From: Cymbidium sinense
Lineage: Eukaryota; Streptophyta; Magnoliopsida; Asparagales; Orchidaceae
Assembly (NCBI GenBank): GCA_021442155.1
Contig: CM038222.1
Location: 19,416,923 to 19,480,922 of the forward strand
DNA length: 64,000 nt
Direction: 5' to 3'
The translations under genes were made by a program, and so were the position numbers. Positions 23,127-34,420 of this stretch are shown here, piece after piece. A model generated the notes under the pieces. That model had not been told where the DNA came from and did no database searches. It worked only from the letters and a program-made list of their open reading frames with translations. Numbering within the stretch: position 1 is the stretch's first letter; every line of letters starts with the position of its first letter.

Positions 23127-25195
23127 TGCAACAAAAACAAAAGTATAGTAAAGTAAAGAGAGACAATAGATACACAGTTTTTACGTGGTTCAGCCAAACT
23201 CCGAAACTGGCCTATGTCCATGCCTAGCCACCCCTCGCTAGGAATCCACTAAATGCAAAATAGCTTACAAATACTCTCCATAACAAGTACAACCCTACAA
23301 TAATATGTACTCTCCTACAAAGGGATGAGTATAACCCCAATATAAATTTTATAGCACAAAAAAAAATGCAAAATAATAAATTTTGATAAAATAAATCTCT
23401 CACAAATATACTAAGCTATCCAATTCAACAAATGATCTCACAACTTATAAATGATCACTTTACAACTTGAAAATTTTGGCAAGATAAAATGGTCACTTAA
23501 TATTGATAAAAAATAATAAAATAAATATCTTAAAGTGGTCTTACTAAGATGTTTATGTTATTACAATTTGTAAACTAATATAAAAATGATTTCCAAACAT
23601 ATTCACAATATTCTTTTGTACAATAAAATAATTTCAATAAGGAATAATTTATTATATTTTAATCAAAATGATGCTTTCAATTAATGCAAATGCTCACAAA
23701 ATTCATTAATAAAATTAGTATATGATAGATCTAAGTAGCTAATAAGCTTTTAATTAAAAAAAATCTAGCAAATATGAAAATAATTTCAGCACAATAAATT
23801 AATTTGAAATGCTTAAAATATACTTTTAAAATAGATCTAAGAATAAATGATCTTTCAAAATAGGACTAATGATGAAATATTTCAAGAAACCAAAAGGAAT
23901 TTATAGGAAGTTAAAAATTCAACAAGTTGAAATAGATCTTACAAACTATCACAAGAGTTTTTCACAAAAAAAATGATTGAGAAACTTTGATGTGAAAAAT
24001 AATGTCCAAAGTCTAATCCACCAAAAAGTATAAATTGGAAAGAATAAATAGATGGTGAAAATAGCATGAACAACTAAAAAAGGATTAAGATCAAGAAAAC
24101 ACACTCAAGTAATTTGAGAAAGCTTGCTTAGTTGAAGATGTTTAAGCTTCCACACCAAGGATTTGATTTTGCAATATGGAGATACTTGGAAGGAAAATCT
24201 AAGAAATTTTCTCTTAGATTTGTTGGAGGGATTTTTAATTTGAATGATGAATGCTTTCATGAAGAGAATGAGGGCTATTTATAGGCAAGAAGGTCATTCT
24301 GAATTATTTCAAAACAATATATTATTCTAACATCATGTTATCATATAATAGATTAATATTCAATAAAAATAAAATTTATATTAAATAAATATTAAATTTA
24401 AGAAACCAAAATTGGCTATTCACATGGGCAAGTCAAAAATAATCATCTATGACTCTTAATATATTCAAAGTATGTAGCATGCATTCATTATTAAAATCAG
24501 CTAATGTTTGAAAAGTCATAATAAATTCAATTTTAGTCAAACGTGGGTCATGTAACCTATCAAATTAAAATAAAAAATCCAAGGAATCCATTGGAGATGA
24601 AATCAGATATAAATTCCTTGATTATAAAATGACTTTGGCTAAAATACAATATTTCACATATTTGTTAATTTTGAAATATGATATTTAAATATTATGATAT
24701 AATTTATATATAATCATACATATGTTAGTTATCATATAACCTTCAAATTAAATTAAAATATTTAATTATATTAAGTAAAAATAATAATTGCACTTAATAG
24801 TCATAATTTATTATCATTTATTATTTTGGGAATTCAAATGTTATGTATGAAACATATAATTGAATGTTAATTAGATAGAGATTTAAATAAATTAACCTCA
24901 TTAAGATAATATGTTAATTTATGAGAAAATTGATTCATGCCAATGAACTCATATTATTTTCTTAGATAGTTATAAATGCATATAACCTAAAATATTGTAT
25001 CTTCAGCTTAACATTATCTATTTTGATCTATCTTTCATTCTTATACTCTTGCAATTTTCTCGAACATATTGTGAGATGTATTGGATATGTAATTAGCAAT
25101 TGATATATCTAAAACATATAAAAACATTCATTAGAACATCCAAGCATCATTTATCATCAAAATTGATCAATGGAACATGGCTCATTAAGACAACA
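23127..25195 (-). repeat. copia 3' LTR (about 2.07 kb)
   Basis: The sense strand begins TGTTGTCTTAATGAGCC at 25195, directly after the polypurine tract, and ends ...TTTTTGTTGCA at 23127, giving TG...CA termini. A segment at 23180-23250 (TTTTACGTGGTTCAGCC and following) resembles the LTR 3' portion of many plant copia elements. No second copy of this LTR is in the window, so the boundaries rest on the termini and the polypurine tract. Confidence 0.65.
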
Positions 25196-25209
25196 ATCTC
25201 CCCCTTTTT
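25196..25209 (-). other. copia polypurine tract
   Basis: Sense strand AAAAAGGGGGAGAT immediately before the LTR start TGTTG. It is the plus-strand priming site in this family and fixes the LTR boundary. Confidence 0.75.
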
Positions 25210-25310
25210 GATGATGACAAACTAATGTTGGGTATTGATTTTAATGAAGGTGAAAATTGACCTTTCATCATAGTTTTTGAAAAAAATTCTCTTCTAATAA
25301 AATTTTTGCA

Positions 25311-26990
25311 CAACAACAACAACAACAACATCAACAAGACTTTATCCCACTAAGTGGGGTCGGCTACATGAATCCTTCGTCATTGTGTCCTATTATGTGT
25401 ATAATTCTCATTTAATTCAAGTATAATAAGGTCATTTTTTATACATCTTAACCAAGTCTTTTTAGGGCTACCTCTACCTTTCTTAACATAAGGCAAATCT
25501 AATGCATCTACTCTTAAGTCATTGGATAGATGCTTTATGTGGCCAAACCATCTGGACTCTCTCTAATCTTATGCCACTTCCAACTTTTTCAACATACTCA
25601 TTTTGCATTTTATCTCTAAGAGTAAAGCCACTCATCCACTGAGCATCCTCATCTGTAACTTAACTTAGGCTTATGCTTCTTTTTTATTGGCCAACTTTTC
25701 ACCATAAGTCATTGCAAGTCTTACCACCATCTTATAAATTTTTCCTTAAGTTTAAGTGAAACTTTCCTATAACACAATAGGCCAGATGCATTCCTCCACT
25801 TCAACCATCCAACATGAATTCTACTAATAACATCTCCATCTATTTCTCCATCATTTTGAACAATAGAGCCTAAATATCGAAATTGCTCATTCATATTAAT
25901 GACTTGTTCACCTAATGTCACAACACTACCACTAGAACTTCCACAACTAAAATTACACTCCATATATTTAGTTTTAGATCTAATTAAATGAAAACCCTTA
26001 GACTCTAATGTTGACCTCCATAATTCAAGTTTCTCTTGGACTCCTCTACTCTTATCAACAAGAAGAATGTTAAAAAAAGCATACACCAAGGTACATCTTC
26101 CTGTATGTCTAGTAAGAACATCCATAACTAAAGAAAAAGATAAGGGCTTAAAGGATCCTTGATGTAATCCAATTGAAATGGGAAAATATTTTGTCAATCC
26201 TCCTTGTGTTTGGACACAATGCTCTATTATACATCCTTAATGACTTGAATATAGCCAATATTAACTCCTTTCTATTCTAGAACTCTCCAAAGAACATCCT
26301 TGAAACTTTATCATAAGCTTTCTAAATCAATAAATATCATATGTAAATCCTTCTTACTTTCTTTATACTCCATCAAACCTCTTAACAAATGTATAGCATC
26401 CATAGTAGATCTACATGGCATGAAACCAAATTATGAGAAACTTTTGTATCACATCGTAACCTATGCTCAATTCTCTCCCATAATTTTAATATATGTCACA
26501 TTAACTTAATTCATCTATAATTATACACTCTTGTGCATCACATTTATTCTTAAATATAGGAACCAACCAAATCTTTCTCCACTCATCTAGCATCTTTTTA
26601 GTTTATAAAATAACATTAAAAAGATTTGTAAGCCAAGAAATTCCTTGATCTCCTAAACATTTCCACACTTCTATTGGAATATTATCAGGTCCTTCTACTT
26701 TTACACATTTCATTTTCTTTAAAGCTTCTCTAACTTCAAATTTACTAATACAATGATAAAAATAAAATTCTCTATTTTTGTTTCAGTTAAGGTTGCTAAA
26801 ATCAATCGTACATTCAGATCCTTCATTAAAAAGTTTATCAAAATACCTCATCCACCTATTTTTAATATCCTTTTCTAAGAAAAGTACTTTATTATCTTCA
26901 TCCTTAATACACCTCATTTGAATGAGGTCTTTACTTCTCCTATCTATTTGGTTGGCTAACTTATACATACATCAATCATACACAAGAGAT
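25311..26990 (-). mobile_element. RTE-clade LINE, 5'-truncated
   Basis: The sense strand ends in a (GTT)n tail at 25311-25332 after a segment (25333-25380, key words CCACTTAGTGGG and GTAGCCGACCCC) seen at the 3' end of plant RTE LINEs. RT pieces lie upstream. It sits between the copia polypurine tract and the second purine tract/RNase H region (27050 onward), so it inserted into the copia element. Confidence 0.75.
25721..26970 (-). pseudogene. RTE reverse transcriptase remnant
   Basis: 25721-26197 reads GLHQGSFKPLSFSLVMDVLT, VQEKLELWRSTLESKGFHL, RSKTKYMECNFS, QFRYLGSIVQNDGEIDGDV and SRIHVGWLKWRNASGLLC, the plant RTE signature. The expected F-A-D-D-I motif is YAFFNILLVD, so both catalytic Asp are gone. 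26783-26968 carries an upstream piece (RRSKDLIQMRCIKDEDNKVL, RWMRYFDKLFNE). 26200-26780 has RT words in broken frames. Confidence 0.85.
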
Positions 26991-27400
26991 GAATAATGTT
27001 GCTCGCCCTAAATGTATGCATGAAATAGACTTAATACTAAACAACACTTTACTCTTCTCCCCCTTTTTACAATATCAAAAAGTCAAAACAAACTACATAT
27101 AATTTTAAATATTAGGATCTAACATTCTAAGCATGCATCTTAAAGTACAAAAATGTTCTTCTAGTAATGGTTTTGTAAAATATTTGCAATTTGTAAATCG
27201 ATACTAATGAAATTAATATTAACATCACCTTTCAAAACATGATCCCTAATTAAATGTTTAATTTCTATATGCTTGGTTCATGAGTGTTGGATAGATTTTG
27301 GTCAAACTAATACCACTAGTATTGTCATTAATCAACTAGATGTAATCTTGCTTAATACCAAAATCTTCTAATTGTTTTTTAACCAAAGGACGAGCAACAC
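26991..27400 (-). other. copia post-pol region with second purine tract
   Basis: Non-coding or very decayed. CTCCCCCTTTTTACAATATC at 27056-27075 resembles the tract next to the LTR. The rest is the end of pol running into the 3' UTR. No separate gene. Confidence 0.5.
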
Positions 27401-28530
27401 AACCATGGAAGCTATGTACTCAGAGTGGATAAAGCTACAAAATTTTATAGATGATCAAGACACAAGCGATGATCCTAAAAATGACATGTGCCTAACGTGC
27501 TTTTTCTATCTACTTTGCATCGCATAAAATCAGCATCAGAATAAGCAACCAACTCACATGATAAGTAATTTTTAGAATATCATAAACCTAACATAGTAGT
27601 GCCTATCAAATACTAAAAGAAATACTTGAGTGCTATTAAATGAGATTCTTTCAGGTTGGCCTGAAAACGAGCACACAAATAAACAACAAACATAATATCA
27701 GGGCTGCTAGTAGCAAGGTATAAAAGTGAACCTATCATACTCCTATAAAGTTTTTGATCAACAGATTTTCCTAATTCATCTAATTCTAATTTTGTAGATG
27801 GGTCATAGGAGTTTTACTAGATTTAAATCTTTTCAGGTCAAACCTCTCAAGCAATTCATTTGTGTACTTAGTTTGATAGGTGAATGTGCCATTTCTTATT
27901 GCTTCACTTGAAGACCTAAGAAAAAAATTAAGTTCTCCCATCATACTCATTTTAAACTCTTTAGACATCAAAGATGAGAACTCATGGCAAAAGATTCATT
28001 TGTATTTCAAATAATATATCATCTACATACACTTGTATCACTATCAAATCATCATCTATGCTCTTAAGGAATAAGGTGGTATCTACTCTACCCTTTCTAA
28101 ATCCATGATCTAGTACTTAACTATCATACCAAGCATGAGTTTTAAACCATATAAAGCTTTCTTTAATTTATACACATGATTTGGACAATCAAGGATCTCA
28201 AGTCCAGGTGGTTGCTCTACAAATACATCTTGGTTGATAAATCCATTCTAAAATGCACTCTTGACATCCATTTAAAAAAGTTTAAAATCTATAAAACAAG
28301 TAGAAGCAAGGAGTAACCTAATAGCTTCTAGTCTGCATGGGAAAAAGATTCTTCAAAATTTATACCTTCAACTTGTGTGTCCCCTTGTGCAACTAACCTA
28401 GTTTTATTTCTAACAATACAACATGAATCATCTAGCTTATTCCTAAAGACCCATTTTGTTCCAATGACATTTTTGATCTTGGGGTCTTGGGACTAATTCC
28501 CAAACATTATTTACAAATTTATTCAACTCC
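27400..28530 (-). pseudogene. copia reverse transcriptase and RNase H remnant
   Basis: Sense pieces: VYVDDI near 28020 (RT active site intact), MSKEFKMSMMGELNFFLRSS, FTYQTKYTNELLERFDLKRF and KSSKTPMTHL at 27786-27971, then SPDIMFVVYLCARFQANLK near 27660 and VAYSDADFMRC near 27550 (RNase H Asp). Upstream NGFINQDVFVEQPPGLEILD is readable near 28230. Frameshifts and stops separate the pieces. Confidence 0.85.
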
Positions 28531-29508
28531 TCTTCCATAGCAATAATCCAAAAAATTATCTTTTAATGCTTCTTCTAAATTTTTAGATTCAACCTCAGAT
28601 AAAATATTGAATGATCTACAACCTCTACTATGTCTTCGGTCATAACTCCTTTGAAGGATCTCCTATAATTAGTTCCTTTGGATGATTTTATTATATTTCC
28701 ATTCAAATGAATCATCCACATTATATTCTAAAGATATTTTCTTAAAATTATCAATTCTTCATCAATCACTTCATTTCTAATGGGATCAATTAAATTTTCA
28801 TCAAAAATAACATGTATTGATTCTTCTACAATCATTTTTCTCTTATTGAAAACTCTATAAGCTCTACTAGAAAGAGAGTATCCTAAGAAAATACCATTAT
28901 CTGATTTGCAATAAAACTTACCTAAATGCACTTTTCCATTATTCGAAATAAAGCAATTACATCCAAATACATGAAAGTGTTCAATCTTAGGCTTCTTTCG
29001 AAAAAATAATTCATAGGGTGTCTTCTTCAAAATTGGTCTAAAATAAATACTATTCATCACATAACATGCAGTATTTACTACTTCTGGCCAAAAATATTTT
29101 GGCAATTTATACTCTTCAAGCATAGATCTACTTAATTTAATTAATATTCTATTTTTTTCTCTCTACTACTCCATTTTGTTGGAGAGTTCTAGGAAAAAAA
29201 TTATGTCTAATCCCATGTTCATCATAATAATCCTCAAATAATTTATTTTAAATTTGCCAATATGATGGTTTGAACCCTACTAATCAAAAGGCCTGGTTCT
29301 CTTTGATTATATTTAGAAAACTTTCTAAACTCACCAAAAACATCATCCTTGTAAGTTACAAATAAAACCCAAGTATATCTAGAGAAATCATCAACAATCA
29401 CAAAACCATAATTTTTTCCACTAAGTAGTGCTAGGACCAAATAAGTCCATGTGCAATATTTCCAGAGGTCTAGAAGTAGAAACAATATTTTTTACTTTTA
29501 AATGAGCA
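28531..29508 (-). pseudogene. copia integrase remnant
   Basis: Starts at the Tat LTR junction with AHLKVKNIVSTSRPLEILHM and DLFGPST, then YGFVIVDDFSRYTWVLFVTY, then after frame breaks the longest piece, 28728-29123: LPKYFWPEVVNTACYVMNSI, PYELFFRKKPKIEHFHVFGC, GIFLGYSLSSRAYRVFNKRK. The first catalytic Asp lies in MDLFG and is kept. The zinc-binding part is cut off at 29508. Confidence 0.85.
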
Positions 29509-30818
29509 TGACCTAAGTCTAAGCAAAGATGGGTATATGGTTTACCTCCATAAGAGAGGATAAACCACCCAACTGTTGGGATTACAACAACTTGGAGTGG
29601 TAGCCAGCTAACTCCTCCTACATTTTAAATTCATGTAGCCAAGTCTTATGAGTTTCAAGATAGCTAAATGTTATTATTTGGAAAGAGACTAGAGTCTTTA
29701 AACTCTCTCCCTAAGAGACTAGAGCATGAGTGGTATGAGTAATGACTTAATCAATAAATGTAAAATTTTTTTAAATTATATTTCAATTTTGACACTTCAT
29801 TTTGACAAAGGCTTTAGGATTTTGATGCTTATATGCATGATAAAAATAGGTTATGGGCCAAATCAACTAGAAGAAGGTGTTCTCCATCATAAGGGATGCC
29901 CTCAGGTCAAGCATTCCCTATCATATAAGGATGGAGATCCTTTATGTTCAAGAGAGAAAGAATATGCATGCATGTTGCGAGACATTCAACCATTCAGCTA
30001 TAGGGTTTCTAAATCTTTTAATTATATTATTTAAAATAAAGGCTTTTTGGTGAGGTTATGAGTTATTTTAAATTTTAATTGTGAGTTTTTAATTGGGGTA
30101 GAGAAATTAATTTTATCATAAGAGCCTAATCACATCTAGGCCACACATTAAAGCATTAAGCATATAAGAAACTAAGAAAGCATGTTGTTTCTAATGCACA
30201 ATCTAAACACAACATCAAAGAATTTTATAGACTACTAGTTGAAGCTCAGCATCAAAAAAAGAGAAAATGGGTAGCTGAGCTCTACCCTTATACAACCGTA
30301 TATAAAAGAATAATTACAATTACAAATAATAAATGCTATGGGGGGTCTTGAAGTCTACATTATTCATGTCTCCTTCATTTCTTCATATCTTTGCATCTTT
30401 TGGTGTGGTAGGCTTCAAGGCATCACATGGCACCCTAGGAGTAAGCCTTCTAGTCAATACTCATCTTAAACCCCCATAGAACTAATCCTAATTTCTAATA
30501 GAAAATGACATTAAAATAAGAAAAGTAAATTTAACTACACTACAAAATAAGTGTTAGCTAAACACATATATACCAAAGTAGTTATATTTTATAATTTAGA
30601 TTTACCCCACACATGGGTAACCAAACCCACCTATCCTAACTTGGATTATGCTTAGGGGCTTAAGGAACATACAAAGAGAGAATTTATATTTATTTTTAAG
30701 TGGTCCCTTAAGCATAATCAAAAAATAATGTTAGACTATCAATGAACTAACATCCAACCAATGATCCACATTCCTAATATCCAGTGTAAAAACATTACGT
30801 CACAAAACAAAACACAAT
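29509..30818 (-). repeat. Tat LTR, truncated copy (downstream)
   Basis: Aligns by eye with 41127-42452 throughout, for example CTCCATAAGAGAGGATAA, GACTAGAG...GAGTGGTATGAG versus GAG...GTTATGAG, GGTTATGGGCCAAATCA and AATGCTATGGGGGGTCTT. It starts exactly where readable copia integrase stops. No polypurine tract is visible next to it, consistent with the deletion that removed the element's 3' end. Confidence 0.75.
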
Positions 30819-30844
30819 TCCCATATGATGGGCTTATTTTAGTT

Positions 30845-31547
30845 CTAAGGACTACCAATATAAGGTTCCATTGATGAGAGCATAGGAAAGAGCTCTCCGC
30901 TTCATCTGATGGGCTTGTGACTTCTCTTGAGGTAGTTTTCCTTCAGTTAGATAGTCCATGAATGGTTGCCTCCAATCTAACTCCTTGCCCATTTTAGCAA
31001 TGGAAACCTCTCCTTGAAGATAGAATCTGTTAATGAATTAAGTATTAATAAGAGATAAGACTTGTCTATTTTGAATTTTTATTGATATGGACTCATCTTT
31101 CGGACATGCCAACTCTTTGGCAAGCTTTCCTAGTGCATCCGCTACTGCATTCTCTACTCAAGGGATCTTGTATATGGTAACCTCTGGGATTTGGACTAAT
31201 AGCTCCATGGTGTACTTATGATAATGATGGAGCTTAGGCTTAAGAACCTTGTAGGACCCAACAATTTGGTTGATGACTAGCTGAGAATCCCCAAAGATGT
31301 TGATGTTCTGGATGTATAGTGTGACTACTAACAACAAATCAATAATCAAAGCCTCATACTCGACTTCATTGTTGGTGCAAGGATTTGATAAATGGTATGA
31401 GAACCTCATCACATCATGGTTTAGAGTTAGAAAAACTATTCCTACCCCTGCCTTTCTTATAAGAGTAGATTGTAGTTGTTCTTCTTTTTGAGAGGAAGCC
31501 ACACCATCAAAATATAATTCCCATCGGTGATTGCTAGTGTCCCCCAA
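30845..31547 (-). pseudogene. Tat archaeal-type RNase H and linker, copy 2
   Basis: The best preserved second RNase H in the window: WELYFDGVASSQKE, GVGIVFLTLNHDVMRFSYHL, SNPCTNNEVEYEALI, NINIFGDSQLVINQIVGSY and HHYHKYTMELLVQIPEVTIY. The catalytic Asp (FDG), Glu (VEYE) and Asp (GDSQ) are all present. A stop then interrupts the link to ALGKLAKELACPKDESISI, and the reading ends near 30845 at the position where copy 3 continues into integrase. Confidence 0.85.
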
Positions 31548-33640
31548 GTTAATGATTTATTCATCAGAGAGATCATCATTAAGTGGAGAGTCACAGGAAA
31601 TGGGTGTGTTGTTAAGAAGTTTGCCAATGCTTATCCTTTCACTGTACGGAGGAGTATAAAAGTAATGTCAAACTATGAGAGAATCATGGACCATCATGCC
31701 AACCATTGGATAGCATTAGCCATGTCATGAGATACTACAGTGGATTAACTCTGGAGATCAAGTTGACTTTATGAGAAAGCATATAATGCCATAGCTTTTG
31801 TGATGCAAAGATTAAAGCTAGGAAATATTCCTCAATGGGTGGATAATTAGCTTCAGCAGGGATTAGATGATGGCTGAGATAGTAGAGAGCATTCTCTTTC
31901 CCTTTATCATTGGCTTAGGCCAACAAAGTGCCAAGGGAGTCATCTATTACAGCAGTGTAGAGGATGAGTGGCTTGCCCGATATAGAGGCTACTAGAATTG
32001 CATCATCATGTAGTGCTTGATGTCTTTAAAGGCATGCTGACACTTACCATCCCAATTGAACTTGGCATCCTTTTTGACAACTGCTAAAAATGGGTGACAC
32101 CATCTTGATAGGTGGATATAAAGTATCTTAGATATGCCAACTACCCTTGAAGTGATCAGAGTTAGACTTTAGGGGTGGCATTTAGTATTATTTGATCTTC
32201 TAGATTAATCTTGATTCCCGTGTCGACAACAAACCCAAGGAACTTTTGAAGCTACTCAAATGCACACTTCAGGGATTAATTTTAGGTTAAATTATCTTAA
32301 CCATTTAAAAACTACTCTCAAGTCAAAAAGGTGGACTTCCTTTTCTTTACTTTTGACTATGAGATCATCGACTTAACACACTCGACTTGATGATGAATGA
32401 GTTCCAAGATTTGAGTCATAGCTAAGTATGTAGCACCACATTTTTAAGTCTGAAAGTCATGACTTTATAGCAACAAATTACGATTGAGGTTTAAAAAGTA
32501 GTATTTTTCTCATTTTCATATGCCATCTTAATTTCATTGTAGCGATGAGCCATCCATGAAAGAGAAGACATGAGATGAGGTAATGTCCACCATCGCCTCG
32601 AGATTGGTAGTGAAAGTTCATCTTTTGGACATGCCTTATTTAAGTCCCTAAAGTCGATGCATATGCGAATTTGGCCCTTCTTCTTAATTGGGATGACACT
32701 AGCCAACCAGGTTAGGTATTTTTCTTCCCTGATGACACCAGCATCGATCAATTTCTTGACTTCAAAAATGACCTATTGTTCAATGTCTAATCGGATGCGT
32801 TAAGGATCTTGCTTGATAGGGTTAGCACTAGGCTCTATCGTACGCTATGTTAGGAGATAAATTGGGCATCTCTTCATAACTCCATGTGAAGTAGTCATTA
32901 AACTCAGTCAATAGCATAACTAAGTCATTGGTTTCAGTTTAGTTCAACAAGAAATTGATGTATGTTGGGCATAGATCTTCTTCAGTCCCTAAGTTGATTT
33001 CTTTGAGTTCATCAATGATTGATTTGATTTCTTCTTCAAACTCTGGTGATGTATCCTTGACTTGGAAATCATATGGGTCATCTGAAGTTGCTAAGTACTC
33101 CTCTTTATAAGAGTTAGTGTGATTTGAAGAGAACTAAATGATTGGTGATGACTAGGCAGTAATTATCATCATCGACTGGACCCACTGTACCAAATCTTAG
33201 TCATGGTCTTGATTGAGAATGCATGTATTTGTTGTCTTGTAACCTCTTGAAGTAATCTAACCTATGGTTAGACCAAGTATGTGGGATTAGTCCTTATTTT
33301 CTAGAACAAGAACACAAGCCGAGTATAAATCAAAAGGCAATTTTATTAAATCTTTATATAAATCATCCTCAAGTTCTACATCAACTTCTTCATTTATCGA
33401 TGATGCTCCCAGAAAATACTCTGAGTCTTCATAATTGTGGATGACTTAGGGGCTTCCTTAACTACCAAACCCTCAACTTTTTATGAGAAAAGTGGGGTTA
33501 GAGCTAAGGTTCCCAACCGATACCTGATTGTTTCACATATAGACTTGGATACACTCATGCTTTGCTTTAGAGCTTGGCCTTCATCACTGTCCATCTCAAG
33601 TGCCAGCTTGAAAGAAATTTGCTATTAAGAAGAGTTGGTG
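31548..33640 (-). pseudogene. Tat reverse transcriptase and RNase H, copy 2
   Basis: 32491-32751 reads IDAGVIREEKYLTWLASVIP, KKKGQIRICIDFRDLNKACP, KDELSLPI and YNEIKMAYENEKNTTF, the N-terminal RT. The active-site Y-x-D-D region near 32350-32380 is out of frame. RNase H words (ANDKGKENALYYLSHHLIP-like) occur at 31830-31930 in broken frames. 32830-33110 carries the pre-RT segment (KEINLGTEEDLCPTYINFLL-like). Confidence 0.8.
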
Positions 33641-34420
33641 TGTTAACCATATAAGACTCATCCTCTAAACTAGATTCTAAGTCTATATGGATAGGTGTAC
33701 TCCTAGTAGCTAGGACATCTCCTGGGGTGGTCAATAAGGAGGTCTTCCATCCCTAGAGCCTCTGGATCTACCTCCTCTTGGTGGAGGTCAGTCATCCTAC
33801 CCATATGTTCAAATGTAGTAATGAACGGGTGGAATCTAATCTTATGCTCTAGTTCCTCCTCCAAGTTTATTTCTCGCTCCCTTTTATTTTCAATATTATT
33901 TCCTTTTTATTTTCTTTTCCTTTTGCCTTCTTATTATTTTTCTTTTTCTTTTATTTTTGAGCTTTGGCCAAGTTTGCAAAAATAGAATTGTTGATTTTGA
34001 GGGAGGTAGTAGGTCGCATCCTCATATATGCCGACCTCATGAACTATAATGGTTTGAGATCTCCTTTGACACAGTGCTCAATCCCACCTCTCATGAACTT
34101 GATGCATTGGTGCAAAGAGGATGGGACCATGTTGCTCTCATGTATCCACAATCTCCTAGCAAAGCATTGAAATATGTATTTGAATTTATACTATGAAACT
34201 TGGCTTCAGTTTTCCACTCGTCAATCTCCATTGGCAACACTATGGAGCCTAAAGCCCTCTCACCTTGCTCATTGAATCCTTTCAACATCATCCTCTCTAA
34301 ATTGAGTTTGGAGATGTCAATCATCAAGTAGGCAAGGGTCTTTAGACTCATAATAGTAGCACCTGGTCAACCAACACTCTAGCTTTAACCCCATGTCCAC
34401 TATGATGTAGAGGGAATGGT
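33641..34420 (-). pseudogene. Tat aspartic protease region, copy 2
   Basis: 34091-34351 reads MSLKTLAYLMIDISKLNLER, MMLKGFNEQGERALGSIVLP and MEIDEWKTEAKFHSINSNTY, FNALLG, which match the Tat protease domain. Immediately upstream the sense strand gives LVDQVLLL where the family has a D-x-G-A-type active site, so the catalytic motif is destroyed. Downstream (33780-33960) is a Lys-rich linker encoded by A/G-rich DNA. Confidence 0.75.

Larger units (their letters stand above)
23127..29508 (-). mobile_element. Sirevirus-like Ty1/copia element, 3' part
   Basis: Minus-strand order: integrase (28730-29508), RT (27700-28530), RNase H (27400-27700), a 3' region with two CTCCCCCTTTTT tracts, polypurine tract and LTR. 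The integrase tail SSRAYRVFNKRKMIVEESIH and the paired purine tracts suggest the Sire clade. Gag, protease and the 5' LTR are missing because the element stops where the Tat LTR begins at 29509. An RTE LINE lies inside at 25311-26990. Confidence 0.8.

Noticed and set aside
29509..30034. 102-codon plus-strand frame at 29726-30034, with a counterpart at 41353-41577
   Set aside because: Lies antisense within the Tat LTR; it is repeated only because the LTR is repeated, and the frames diverge by frameshift.
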